Origin: Mesorhizobium sp. M9A.F.Ca.ET.002.03.1.2
GTDB lineage: Bacteria; Pseudomonadota; Alphaproteobacteria; Rhizobiales; Rhizobiaceae
Reading direction: 5' to 3'
Assembly (NCBI RefSeq): GCF_003952365.1
Contig: NZ_CP034443.1
Location: 4,395,001-4,459,000, forward strand
DNA: 64,000 nt
Positions 27,889-41,487 of this stretch are shown here, one piece after another (position 1 is the first letter of the stretch; every line of letters starts with the position of its first letter). Under the pieces are notes generated by a model. It made no database searches and was not told the DNA's origin. It saw only the letters and a program-made list of their open reading frames with translations. The translations under genes were made by a program, and so were the position numbers.

Positions 27889-28917
27889 ATGTCTAAGTTT
27901 CTTAAGGGCAGCGTAAGCGCTGTTATATTAAGCGGCCTCTTGCTGGGCAACGCACTTGCCGCCGAAGTCAAGTCGATTGCCATCCTGGCGCCGGAAGAAG
28001 GCACCGACTATGGCTGGAACCAGCAGGGCATCGACGCCGCCAAAGCAGCGGCGGCGGCGGCCGGTGTCGAGATCATGGTAGCGCAGGGGCTCGGCTATGG
28101 CGACGTGCGGCCGACATTGCGCGAATTGGCCTCCGACGGCGCCAGCCTGCTGATCGCCCATGCCAGCGGCTACAACACCGCGGCTCCCGAAATCGCCAAG
28201 GAAACCAAGGTGCCGGTGGCGATCGTCGACACACCGACCGGCCTGGAGAAGGGGCTCGTCGCCGACTACACGCTGAGCGGCCACGAGGGTGCGTACCTTG
28301 CCGGCCGTCTCGCCGCCAAGATGTCGCGCTCCAAATCGGTCGGCATCGTCGTTTCGGGCGAGCCGCCATCGTGGAACTCGCAGTCGGCGGCGTTCGCGCA
28401 GGGCGTGAAGGCCGAGAACCCGGACGTCAAGGTCACCTATGCAGTGATCGGGCCCGCCGCCTACAGCGATGCGGCCGGCGGCAAGCGCGTCACCGAAAGC
28501 GTGATCGCATCGGGCGCGGACATCATCTTCGGCCAGGGCAACGGCTCGAGCTTCGGAATGCTGCAGGCGGTCGAGACGACCAAGGCCGGCGATGGCGGCA
28601 AGGTCTATTTCATCGACGTCATCGGCGACAAGACGCCGATCGACAAAGGCTTTCTGCTCTCGTCGGTGGTCTGGAATATCGAGCCGGTCTATGCGGCGAT
28701 GATCGCCGACCTGAAGGCCGACACGTTCGGCACCAAGAGCTACTCGATCGGCCTCAAGGACGATTCGGTCAAGCTTCTGAAGACCGCCGCTATCGCGGAC
28801 GACGTCTGGGCGGAGATCCAGGCGCTGCGCGAAGACGTCATTTCCGGCAAGACCAAGGTCGAGCCGGTCTATGATGCAGCAGCCGTCAGGGCGCTGATGA
28901 CCAGCGTCGCCCAGTAA
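27889..28917 (+). CDS. BMP-family ABC substrate-binding protein
   Basis: A 342-residue periplasmic binding protein of the BMP (basic membrane protein/Med) family. The signal peptide is residues ~1-25, cut after NALA-AEV, with no lipobox cysteine. EEGTDYGWNQQGIDAAK is the family start. DIIFGQGNGSSFGMLQAVE and FIDVIGDKTPIDKGF fit the ligand pocket. BMP proteins bind nucleosides and some related heterocycles. GAGAGGG precedes the ATG at 27889. It leads a four-gene importer set ending at 32600. A stem-loop at 28937 separates it from the ATPase gene and may give it higher expression. Confidence 0.85.
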   Translation: MSKFLKGSVSAVILSGLLLGNALAAEVKSIAILAPEEGTDYGWNQQGIDAAKAAAAAAGVEIMVAQGLGYGDVRPTLRELASDGASLLIAHASGYNTAAPEIAKETKVPVAIVDTPTGLEKGLVADYTLSGHEGAYLAGRLAAKMSRSKSVGIVVSGEPPSWNSQSAAFAQGVKAENPDVKVTYAVIGPAAYSDAAGGKRVTESVIASGADIIFGQGNGSSFGMLQAVETTKAGDGGKVYFIDVIGDKTPIDKGFLLSSVVWNIEPVYAAMIADLKADTFGTKSYSIGLKDDSVKLLKTAAIADDVWAEIQALREDVISGKTKVEPVYDAAAVRALMTSVAQ

Positions 28918-28936
28918 GGCGCTTCAAGGCAGGCTA

Positions 28937-28965
28937 CCGGAGGGGTGATCCGTTCACCCCTCCGG
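28937..28965 (+). terminator. 12-base-pair stem-loop after the BMP binding-protein gene
   Basis: CCGGAGGGGTGA (28937-28948) is exactly complementary to TCACCCCTCCGG (28954-28965) around TCCGT. It is followed by ACCGATTTCATATTTT, which is only moderately T-rich. It sits between the binding-protein gene and the ATPase gene of one operon. It likely acts as a leaky terminator or mRNA-protecting hairpin that raises binding-protein levels over the membrane parts. Confidence 0.65.
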
Positions 28966-28997
28966 ACCGATTTCATATTTTCAAGGCCTTGGCTTTC

Positions 28998-30566
28998 ATG
29001 AGCAGTGCTTCCTCATTGTCGGTCGACAAGCGCGCCATCGTCGCGCTCGAAGGCGTGACGAAACGGTTCCCCGGCGTGGTCGCCAACGATAGCGTCGATC
29101 TGGCAATCCGACCTGGCGAGGTACATGTGCTGCTCGGTGAAAATGGTGCTGGAAAATCCACCTTGATCGGCATGCTGTCGGGGCTGCAGCAGCCGGACGA
29201 GGGGCGCATACTGGTCGATGGCGAGCCTACCGCGATCACGTCGCCGCGCCATGCACTGGCGCTCGGCATCGGAACCGTATTCCAGCACATGATGCTGGTG
29301 CCGACGCTGACGGTGGCGGAAAACCTGTTGCTCGGCGGGCCGTGGTGGCAGCGCCCCAAGACCGAAGAGTTGGAAGCCCGCGTCGCCGAAATTACCAGGA
29401 CGCTCGGCATCGCGGTCAGGCTCCATGCCAAAGTGTCCGAGCTTTCGCTCGGCGAGCAGCAGCAGGTCGAGATCCTGCGCGCGATGGTACGCAACAGCCG
29501 GCTCTTGATCCTCGACGAGTCGACCTCGATGCTGACGCCGAAGGGCATCGACGAACTGGGCGCGCTGATGCGCCGCCTGGTCGAGCAGGGGTTGGCGATC
29601 GTCTTCATCACCCACAAGCTCAAGGAAGCGGCGGCATTCGGCGACCGCATCTCAGTGCTCAAACTCGGCCGCAAGGTCGGCGAAATCCCTCCCGAGCGAT
29701 TTCGTGCGCTGGGCGAGCAGGCGATCATTTCGGAGATCGTGGAATTGATGTTCGGCAAGCAGAAGGACGACCCGAAAGCGGCCGAGCGTCCGGTCCGTAA
29801 CATCCACGCCGGAGCGGCTCCGCTGCTTCAGGTCCGCGATCTTGCGGTTGCGCCGACGGACGACGCGCCGGGCTTGTCGTCGATTTCGTTCGACATCCGG
29901 CCAGGCGAGTTGCTGGGCATCGCCGGCATCGACGGCAATGGCCAGAAGCAACTGGCGGAGGCGCTGGCCGGTCAGCGTGCGACGGTGGGCGGTTCGGTGC
30001 GGCTGGAGGGAGCCCCCATCGAGGCGTTGAGCGTCGGCGAACGTCGCCACAGAGGCCTTCGCTACCTGACCGACGACCGGCTCGGCGAGGGTACGGTCGG
30101 AACCTTCCCGGTTTCGATCAACTTCTTCCTCAAGCAGGTGGGCGCGGCCCCCTTCTGGCGCAGAGGCGTCGAGCAACGTGCCGAAATCGACAAGCGCGCC
30201 GCCCAACTTGTCCGCGAATACGACGTGCGCACACCCAGCCTGAAAACGCCGGTCGCCCGGCTCTCCGGCGGCAATATCCAGAAGGTGCTGCTGGCGCGCG
30301 AGCTCGCCGAAGGCGCAAAGGTGGTGATTTTCAACAAGCCGACCTATGGGCTCGATCTCGCCAACACATTGGCCTCGCGCCAGCGAATCCGCGACACGGC
30401 GGCACGCGGCCTTGCCGTGCTGCTGATCTCCACCGACCTCGAGGAGTTGCTCAGCATGTGCGACCGCATCGCCGTCATCTCGAACGGATCGCTCGTCGGC
30501 ACCGTCGAGAATGCCGACGATGCCCGCACCAAGGTCGGTCGCTTGATGATCGGACTTGCCGCATGA
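28998..30566 (+). CDS. ABC importer ATPase, double NBD (simple-sugar/nucleoside type)
   Basis: A 522-residue protein with two fused ATPase domains, as in RbsA/YufO-type importers. Domain 1 is complete: GENGAGKST, signature ELSLGEQQQVEILRAM, Walker B LLILDESTSML. Domain 2 has the degenerate P-loop GIAGIDGNGQKQ usual for this class, signature RLSGGNIQKVLLAREL, and an altered Walker B VVIFNKPTYGLD in which Asn and Lys replace the usual Asp and Glu. I take the ATG at 28998; a TTG at 28989 is in frame. The next gene overlaps by four bases. Confidence 0.85.
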   Translation: MSSASSLSVDKRAIVALEGVTKRFPGVVANDSVDLAIRPGEVHVLLGENGAGKSTLIGMLSGLQQPDEGRILVDGEPTAITSPRHALALGIGTVFQHMMLVPTLTVAENLLLGGPWWQRPKTEELEARVAEITRTLGIAVRLHAKVSELSLGEQQQVEILRAMVRNSRLLILDESTSMLTPKGIDELGALMRRLVEQGLAIVFITHKLKEAAAFGDRISVLKLGRKVGEIPPERFRALGEQAIISEIVELMFGKQKDDPKAAERPVRNIHAGAAPLLQVRDLAVAPTDDAPGLSSISFDIRPGELLGIAGIDGNGQKQLAEALAGQRATVGGSVRLEGAPIEALSVGERRHRGLRYLTDDRLGEGTVGTFPVSINFFLKQVGAAPFWRRGVEQRAEIDKRAAQLVREYDVRTPSLKTPVARLSGGNIQKVLLARELAEGAKVVIFNKPTYGLDLANTLASRQRIRDTAARGLAVLLISTDLEELLSMCDRIAVISNGSLVGTVENADDARTKVGRLMIGLAA

Positions 30567-31660
30567 GCATCGAGACCGCCCCCTCCGCAGGCGCAACCGC
30601 ACTCGACGCCACGGCCTCGATGGCAACGCGCCGCGATATCCAGCATCGGCTGCTGATGACGCTCGGCCCTATACTGGCCGCACTGATCATCGCCGGCTGC
30701 ATCCTGCTTGCCGTCGGCGTCGATCCGCTTGCCTACTACGGCTTCGTCCTCGAGAGAGGGCTTTTGTCGCCGCTCGGCATCCAGCAGACGCTGACGCGCA
30801 TGGCGGCGCTGCTGTTTCTTGCCGCCGGCCTCATCGTGGCCTTTCGCGCCGGCATGTGGAACCTTGGCGGCGACGGCCAGTTCCTGCTCGGCGCGGTAAC
30901 GGCTGCTGCCAGCGCTCCGGTTTTCGTGCAGATCATGCCGGCCTGGCTGGCGCTCGTCTGCTCGTTCCTGATCGCCATGGTGGTCGCGATGATCTGGTCG
31001 TTGGTGCCGGCCTTGCTGCGCGCCTATCAGGGCGTCAACGAGATCATCACCACGCTGATGATGACGTTTCTGGGCACCTCACTCGCCAACGTTCTGGTCA
31101 AGCTGGTGTTTCGCGATCCGGGCACAACCGTGCCACAGACCCGCACCTTGCCGGTCGAGGACAGGCTGCCGCGCCTGTTCGAAACGACCATCACCAGCGG
31201 CCTGCTTCTGGGACTGATGGCGATCATCATTGTGCATCTGGTGATGACGCGCACGGCGTTCGGGCTGAAGCTGAGGATCGTCGGCGCAAACCCCCGTGCA
31301 GCAATCCATTCGGGGCTTGGCGTGCCGGGGCTGACCCTTGCGGTTTTCGCCATTTCGGCCGGGCTGGCCGGGCTTGCCGGCGCTGTCGATATCCTTGGCG
31401 TCCAGGGTAACGTTCGCGCCGACTGGAACCCCGCCTATGGTCTGGCCGTCATCCCCGTGGTGTTCCTCGCCCGCATGAACGGCTTTGCTGCCATCGGTTT
31501 CGTGTTCCTGCTTTCGGTGCTGTCGATCGGTGGCGAGAGTGCGGCGCGCCGGCTCGGCGTGCCCAATCATTTCACGCTGGTGCTGGTCTCCATCGTGCTG
31601 ATCGTGCTCGCGCTCGCCGAATATGTCGATCACCGCTACAACCAGTCGCGGAGGCCCTGA
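30563..31660 (+). CDS. ABC importer permease 1 (BMP-type system)
   Basis: A 365-residue inner-membrane permease of the branched-chain/sugar permease fold with about 8-10 hydrophobic segments. RAGMWNLGGDGQFLLGAV and YQGVNEIITTLMMTF are typical of the nucleoside-type (YufP-like) permeases. AISAGLAGLAGAVDILGVQG precedes the C-terminal helices. The N-terminal ~35 residues are hydrophilic. Start ATG 30563 overlaps the ATPase stop. It pairs with the permease at 31665 to form a heterodimeric channel. Confidence 0.85.
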   Translation: MSIETAPSAGATALDATASMATRRDIQHRLLMTLGPILAALIIAGCILLAVGVDPLAYYGFVLERGLLSPLGIQQTLTRMAALLFLAAGLIVAFRAGMWNLGGDGQFLLGAVTAAASAPVFVQIMPAWLALVCSFLIAMVVAMIWSLVPALLRAYQGVNEIITTLMMTFLGTSLANVLVKLVFRDPGTTVPQTRTLPVEDRLPRLFETTITSGLLLGLMAIIIVHLVMTRTAFGLKLRIVGANPRAAIHSGLGVPGLTLAVFAISAGLAGLAGAVDILGVQGNVRADWNPAYGLAVIPVVFLARMNGFAAIGFVFLLSVLSIGGESAARRLGVPNHFTLVLVSIVLIVLALAEYVDHRYNQSRRP

Positions 31661-31664
31661 CGCC

Positions 31665-33457
<1,793 letters not shown>

Positions 33458-33481
33458 TCGCCACCGACCGGAGACAAGATC

Positions 33482-34660
33482 ATGCGCTATTTCGAACACG
33501 CCGAACCGGTCATCACGCTGACCGCGGGGCCGGTGAACGCCTATCCCGCCGTGCTACGCGGCCTCGCTCGCACCGTGCTCTACGACTACGACCCAGCGTT
33601 CCAGCTCTTCTACGAGGGGGTGGTCGATAAGGCGCAGAAGGCGATGCGGCTGTCGAACAAGCCGGTCATTCTCCATGGCGAGCCGGTCCTTGGCCTGGAG
33701 GCCGCGGCAGCCTCCCTGATCACGCCCGACGACGTCGTGCTCAACCTTGCTTCCGGAGTCTACGGCAAGGGGTTTGGCTATTGGGCGAAGCGCTATTCGC
33801 CGCATCTGCTCGAAATCGAGGTGCCCTACAACGAGGCGATCGACCCGCAGGCGGTTGCGGAGACGCTGAAAGCGCATCCGGAAATCACCATCGTCTCCGT
33901 CTGCCACCACGACACGCCGTCGGGCACCATCAACCCGATCGATGCCATCGGTGCGCTGGTTTCGGCGCATGGCGCCTATCTGATCATCGATGCCGTTTCG
34001 TCCTTCGGCGGCATGAAAACGCATCCGCAGGACTGCAAGGCCGATATCTACGTCACCGGCCCGAACAAATGCCTGGGCGCGCCTCCCGGCCTCACCATGA
34101 TGGGCGTCAGCGAGCGGGCCTGGGCCAAGATGAAGGCAAATCCACTGGCGCCACGCGCGTCGATGCTCAGCATCGTCGACTGGGAACATGCTTGGTCGAA
34201 GGACCAGCCGTTTCCGTTCACGCCGTCCGTCGCGGAGATGAACGGGCTCGACGTCGCGCTCGACCTCTACCTCAACGAGGGAGCGGAGGCGGTGTGGGCG
34301 CGCCACGCACTCACCGCCAGGGCCATGCGCGCGGGCGTCGCCGCCATGGGCCTGTCGATCTGGGCCGCCAGCGACGCCATCGCGTCGCCGACCACGACCG
34401 CCGTGCGGACGCCCGAAGGCGTCGACGAGAAGGCGCTTCGCCAGGCCGCACGCGTCCGCTACGGCGTGGTGTTTTCGTCTGGCCGCGGCGAAACATTGGG
34501 CAGGCTGACACGTATCGGCCATATGGGCCCGACCGCCCAGCCGATCTATGCGATCGCGGCGCTGACGGCACTTGGCGGCGCGATGAATGCCTTGGGCCAG
34601 AAGCTCGCAGTCGGCAAAGGCATCGACGCGGCGCTGGCCGTTATCGACGCCGACGATTGA
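33482..34660 (+). CDS. ppat: Pyridoxamine-pyruvate aminotransferase
   Basis: A 392-residue PLP-fold class V aminotransferase that converts pyridoxamine and pyruvate to pyridoxal and alanine. It uses pyridoxal as a substrate rather than PLP as a cofactor. The Schiff-base lysine is Lys196 in VTGPNKCLGAPPG (Lys197 in the M. loti enzyme, which has one more N-terminal residue). RIGHMGPTAQPIYAIAAL near the C-terminus carries the substrate-carboxylate arginine. It lies 24 bases after the lactonase gene and 38 before the pyridoxal dehydrogenase. It lets the cell funnel pyridoxamine into the route. Confidence 0.93.
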   Translation: MRYFEHAEPVITLTAGPVNAYPAVLRGLARTVLYDYDPAFQLFYEGVVDKAQKAMRLSNKPVILHGEPVLGLEAAAASLITPDDVVLNLASGVYGKGFGYWAKRYSPHLLEIEVPYNEAIDPQAVAETLKAHPEITIVSVCHHDTPSGTINPIDAIGALVSAHGAYLIIDAVSSFGGMKTHPQDCKADIYVTGPNKCLGAPPGLTMMGVSERAWAKMKANPLAPRASMLSIVDWEHAWSKDQPFPFTPSVAEMNGLDVALDLYLNEGAEAVWARHALTARAMRAGVAAMGLSIWAASDAIASPTTTAVRTPEGVDEKALRQAARVRYGVVFSSGRGETLGRLTRIGHMGPTAQPIYAIAALTALGGAMNALGQKLAVGKGIDAALAVIDADD

Positions 34661-34665
34661 GATGA

Positions 34666-35445
<780 letters not shown>

Positions 35446-35452
35446 ACCCGAG

Positions 35453-35851
35453 CTAGCTCGAGCTGCGCTCGATACGCTCGACAAATGAGTCGACCCGGAC
35501 TGCCAACCATCGCGGACGCGTGGAACCACCATCGCTACCCGCGCCGGCGTTCGAACCTCCCGGAGTTACCGGGCCTGGTCGAGGACCCAGCGGCCCGTTG
35601 CATCCGCAACGGGCCAGTTTGGAAGGAGTATCCGGCTTTTTGCCTGCCAGCTCTCGTGCCCTAGCCTCGGCGATAGCCCCGATCGACCTGACAGGTTCGA
35701 AGCTCATGAGCACTTTATCGCAGCCGTGATCTCTCAGCTGTTGTTCGACTTCATCCCACAGATCGTACTCCGCGATCACTCTCAGGAATTTGGAGAGCTG
35801 GCGCACTGGCACTTCGGCCAGCCCTTCGAGATCCAAGTTTTCTTTCCCCAT
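35453..35851 (-). CDS. Hypothetical protein with Pro/Gly-rich tail
   Basis: A ~132-residue protein of unknown function. The N-terminal ~60 residues look like a small helical fold (QLSKFLRVIAEYDLWDEVEQQLRDHG). The part after residue 80 (GPLGPRPGPVTPGGSNAGAG) is rich in Gly, Pro and Ser and probably disordered. I start at the ATG at 35851, which has GGAGG five bases upstream. It converges with the pyridoxal dehydrogenase gene, seven bases apart. Codon use seems less GC-biased than in neighbours. Confidence 0.6.
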   Translation of the reverse strand: MGKENLDLEGLAEVPVRQLSKFLRVIAEYDLWDEVEQQLRDHGCDKVLMSFEPVRSIGAIAEARARELAGKKPDTPSKLARCGCNGPLGPRPGPVTPGGSNAGAGSDGGSTRPRWLAVRVDSFVERIERSSS

Positions 35852-36102
35852 AATGGCCTCCATGTTCACAACAAGGCTGATCGAAGTTGGCGACCCCAGT
35901 CGGCGTTGTCAGCTGATTGGATTGTCAAGATGAGGTTCTTCGACCGCAGCTTACGGATGGCTTACGGTTAGGATTTCAGTGTCGGTTCTCGGGAACGGCC
36001 TCGCAAGAGGCAGGCTGCATCGCGGAGAAGGCAGGTCTTCACCGTTCGATCCACCGTTCTTTCGAAGCACGAATAGTCCTCTGTCGTCGCCGTCTGCCAG
36101 AA

Positions 36103-37347
36103 CTAGACCGGCGGGTTCTGCGGCTGGAAGAACTTGCCGCGCTCGGCGATCAGCACCATCACCAATGCGCCAAGCGAGACGCTGCAGAATCCGGCGGCCA
36201 AGGGCGTCACTGTGCCGTTGAAAGCTTGGCCGATCAGCGTGCCGAGCAGGCCGCCGAGGAAGGTCTGCATGAAACCCAGAATGGACGATGCCGTGCCGGC
36301 CAACTGGCCGAGCGGCTCCATGGCGAGCGCGTTGAAATTCGCGCCGAGTGCGCCGAACGGGACCATCGCGCCGGCGAAGAAGGTGATGAAAAGCCAAAGC
36401 GGCATCTTCATTTGGATGGAAACGATCAGCCAGGCGAGGCTGATGGCCAGAAACAAGAGCAGCGCGCTCTGCGACAGGCGGCGCATGCCGATGCGGCCGA
36501 CAAGGCGCGAATTCAGATAGTTCGAAAAGGCGAGCACGCCGGCTATCCCCGCGAAAATCACCGGGAACATCTCGCCGACGCCGAAGACGCCGACATAGAT
36601 CTGCTGTGCCGAGTTGATGAAGCCGAACATCGCGCCGAAGGCAAAAGTGCTGGCGAAGGCATAGCAAAGCGCCATGCGGTTGGTCAGTACGATGCGGAAA
36701 CCACCGACGATGGATGAGACCGTCAGCGGCCGACGATATTCGGGATGCAGCGTTTCCGGCAAGCGCAGTAGCGCCCATGCCGCCACGATCAGGGCTCCTG
36801 CCGCCATGGTGATGAAGATCACGTGCCAGGTCGCGAACAGCATGATGAGCTGGCCGATGCCGGGCGCCACCACCGGGATGGCCATGAACACCATGAAGAT
36901 CAGCGACATGACCTCGGCCATGCGCCGGCCGTCGAACGTGTCGCGCACGATCGAGACGGCGATGACGCGTGTGGCCGCGGCGCCGATGCCTTGCACCACC
37001 CTGCACAGGATAAGGGTAGCGAATGTCGGGGCGATTGCCGCCGCACCCGCCGCCGCGACATAGATCACCAGTCCGGCGACGAGCGGAGCGCGGCGTCCGA
37101 AACGGTCCGAGATCGGTCCAAAGAAGAGCTGCCCGCCGCCAAAGCCCAGAATATAGGCGGCAACCACATATTGGCGGTGGTTTTCATTTTCCACGCCCAG
37201 CGAGGCGCCGATCTGCTGCAGCGCCGGCAGCATGATGTCGATGGCCAGCGAGTTGAGCGCCATCAACGCAGCGCATAGCGCGATGAATTCCCAGCGCGGA
37301 ATAGGCAAGGTGGTTGCCTGTTGCGGCGCTTGTGCATGCTGGTCCAC
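36103..37347 (-). CDS. Bcr/CflA-family MFS drug-resistance transporter
   Basis: A 414-residue major facilitator with about 12 hydrophobic segments. LNSLAIDIMLPALQQIGASLG and GQLFFGPISDRFGRRAPL are the DHA1 (Bcr/CflA) start and loop 2-3 motif. Members export chloramphenicol, florfenicol, bicyclomycin and similar compounds. The 251 bases upstream of its stop, towards 35852, hold no gene that I can support. The start is the ATG at 37347. Nothing links it to B6 transport apart from distance. Confidence 0.85.
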   Translation of the reverse strand: MDQHAQAPQQATTLPIPRWEFIALCAALMALNSLAIDIMLPALQQIGASLGVENENHRQYVVAAYILGFGGGQLFFGPISDRFGRRAPLVAGLVIYVAAAGAAAIAPTFATLILCRVVQGIGAAATRVIAVSIVRDTFDGRRMAEVMSLIFMVFMAIPVVAPGIGQLIMLFATWHVIFITMAAGALIVAAWALLRLPETLHPEYRRPLTVSSIVGGFRIVLTNRMALCYAFASTFAFGAMFGFINSAQQIYVGVFGVGEMFPVIFAGIAGVLAFSNYLNSRLVGRIGMRRLSQSALLLFLAISLAWLIVSIQMKMPLWLFITFFAGAMVPFGALGANFNALAMEPLGQLAGTASSILGFMQTFLGGLLGTLIGQAFNGTVTPLAAGFCSVSLGALVMVLIAERGKFFQPQNPPV

Positions 37348-37462
37348 GGCAAAGTCCGATCTTCAAACGAAAGCGCCGGCGCGCCGGCGCATTCATTCGT
37401 CTTGTCTCCCGATACTGGGAGGAAAAACTTTTTGCCGAAGTGGGGGCTCCCCGGCGCGTTCG

Positions 37463-37798
37463 TCAGACGGCGCCTTTGACGCTCACGCCTTTTTCGACGA
37501 GGAACGTCTGAAGCTCGCCTGCTTGGAACATCTCGCGGATGATGTCGCAGCCGCCAACAAACTCACCCTTGACGTAGAGCTGAGGGATCGTCGGCCAGTT
37601 GGAATATTCCTTGATACCTTGCCGCAGCTCGGCCGAGGTCAGCACGTTCACGCCCTTGTAGTCGGCCCCGATGTAGTCGAGAATCTGCACGACCTGACCG
37701 GAAAATCCGCATTGCGGGAAACCGGGCGTACCCTTCATGAAGAGAACGACTTCGTTGCTCTTCACTTCGCTGTCGATGTAGTCGTTGATACCGCTCAT
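37463..37798 (-). CDS. grxD: Monothiol glutaredoxin Grx4/GrxD
   Basis: A 111-residue monothiol glutaredoxin that binds a [2Fe-2S] cluster with glutathione and works with BolA in iron-sulfur traffic. The CGFS active site is in [33 protein letters not shown] is the glutathione-binding region. I start at the ATG at 37798, which opens the family sequence [12 protein letters not shown]. bolA lies about 1 kb upstream on the same strand, but an oppositely oriented gene sits between them. Confidence 0.95.
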   Translation of the reverse strand: MSGINDYIDSEVKSNEVVLFMKGTPGFPQCGFSGQVVQILDYIGADYKGVNVLTSAELRQGIKEYSNWPTIPQLYVKGEFVGGCDIIREMFQAGELQTFLVEKGVSVKGAV

Positions 37799-37963
37799 GG
37801 ATAATCCTTTCATGCCTGCGAGAGTCAGGCTCGAAACATTACCCTTCAAATAAACCCATAGGTTGCTCGAAACAAGACGTTTGCCGCATCGTCACGCAAA
37901 TGGCGCAAAGGACGGCCTGATATTGGGCCAACAGCATCGACCAGATATTTTCCCCGGAAAGCG

Positions 37964-38758
37964 ATGAAAAGACGGCACAGCGCGGCAATCCTGATTGGTG
38001 TCCTGCTCGTTACGCTGGCCTTGATCTGGTGGTTCAGACCATCCGCGCGCATTCCTGTCACTGTCGGCGGCGAACTGCCCGGACCATGCCGGGATTTTAG
38101 CTTCGAGGCGGTTCCCTACATCGTCTGCGAGATCGATCTTCGCGCCTATGACATCGGCGTCTTGCACGCCGGCGCAGATGGCAAGGCCTTCGGCTCGCTG
38201 GAGAAGTCCGACAAGGCGATGTCGGGCGAGGGAAGACCGGCGCTGCTCGCCATGAACGCCGGCATGTACCATGAGGATCTGACGCCGGTCGGCCTTCTCG
38301 TCGAAAATGGTCACGAGGCGGCGCCGCTCAACCTGGCTGATGGCGAAGGCAATTTCTTCCTGAAGCCGAATGGTGTGTTCCTGGTCCGGAAGGACGGCAA
38401 GGCGGCGGTCATGGAAACGAACGCCTATGCCGCCGCAAAGCCGGATGTTGAGTTCGCCACGCAATCCGGCCCGATGCTGGTGCTCGACGGCCGGGTCCAT
38501 CCTCGCTTCGAGGCGAACGGCGCATCGCGCTATGTCCACAATGGTGCCGGCGTGCGCGACGGCGACACGGTCGTGCTGGCGATCTCGCGCTCGGAGGTTA
38601 GTCTCGGCAGCTTCGCACGGCTGTTTCGCGACGCGCTTCATTGTCCCAATGCGCTTTTCTTCGACGGGGTGGTTTCGGCACTGTCGAACGGCAACAGGAT
38701 GATCGTCGGCGGAAAATACCCGGCAGGGCCGATTATCGCGGTGTCGGCGAAAAGGTGA
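37964..38758 (+). CDS. DUF2233/phosphodiester glycosidase family protein
   Basis: A 264-residue protein with an N-terminal signal-anchor (residues ~7-25, ILIGVLLVTLALIWWF) and a DUF2233-type domain similar to N-acetylglucosamine-1-phosphodiester glycosidase. LLAMNAGMYHEDLTPVGLLVENG and FFLKPNGVFL are the family cores, and ALFFDGVVSALS lies near the C-terminus. It probably acts in the periplasm, with substrate unknown. It is transcribed against the bolA and grxD genes that flank it. Confidence 0.8.
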   Translation: MKRRHSAAILIGVLLVTLALIWWFRPSARIPVTVGGELPGPCRDFSFEAVPYIVCEIDLRAYDIGVLHAGADGKAFGSLEKSDKAMSGEGRPALLAMNAGMYHEDLTPVGLLVENGHEAAPLNLADGEGNFFLKPNGVFLVRKDGKAAVMETNAYAAAKPDVEFATQSGPMLVLDGRVHPRFEANGASRYVHNGAGVRDGDTVVLAISRSEVSLGSFARLFRDALHCPNALFFDGVVSALSNGNRMIVGGKYPAGPIIAVSAKR

Positions 38759-38779
38759 CGAGGAGTTGGACGCGAAAGC

Positions 38780-39013
38780 TCAGTCCGGCACGCTGGTCTG
38801 CAAAGCGAGCGCGTGCAGCACGCCGCCCATATTGCCCTTCAGTGCGTCGTAGACCATCTGATGCTGCTGCACGCGGCTCTTTCCGCGAAAGCTTTCGGCC
38901 ACCACCTCGGCCGCATAATGGTCGCCGTCGCCGGCCAGGTCGCGAATCGTCACCTTGGCGTCCGGAATGCCTTCCTTGATCAGCCGTTCGATGTCGTGCG
39001 CATCCATTGCCAT
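38780..39013 (-). CDS. BolA family protein
   Basis: A 77-residue BolA/IbaG-type protein, partner of monothiol glutaredoxins in Fe-S trafficking. DGDHYAAEVVAESFRGKSRVQQHQMVYDAL is the family helix-turn-strand core, and the conserved histidine near its end fits the cluster ligand. It lies 84 bases downstream of purL on the same strand. This purL-bolA-grxD order is usual in alphaproteobacteria, here broken by the DUF2233 gene. Confidence 0.92.
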   Translation of the reverse strand: MAMDAHDIERLIKEGIPDAKVTIRDLAGDGDHYAAEVVAESFRGKSRVQQHQMVYDALKGNMGGVLHALALQTSVPD

Positions 39014-39097
39014 GCGAGGATCCCTTGTTCAGCTCGTGATCTCATAGATATGGTCGAAAAGGCGGATGAACCACATCGAACGCCCCATTCGGTCATA

Positions 39098-41338
<2,241 letters not shown>

Positions 41339-41487
41339 GGGCGGCAATTTATATCCTTGGGATCGAGTCCCCTCTTATCGCAAGCTTTGCAGCCGATACA
41401 CCCCATCAAGCGACGAAAACGATGGAAAGCCGCCGGGTGCAGCAACTGGCGAAAGATCGCTACGCGACCCGCCGGTTTCAAGTCGGC

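Noticed and set aside
36103..37347. MFS gene as a B6 transporter
   Set aside because: Its motifs are those of Bcr/CflA drug exporters, and it is on the opposite strand beyond the island boundary.
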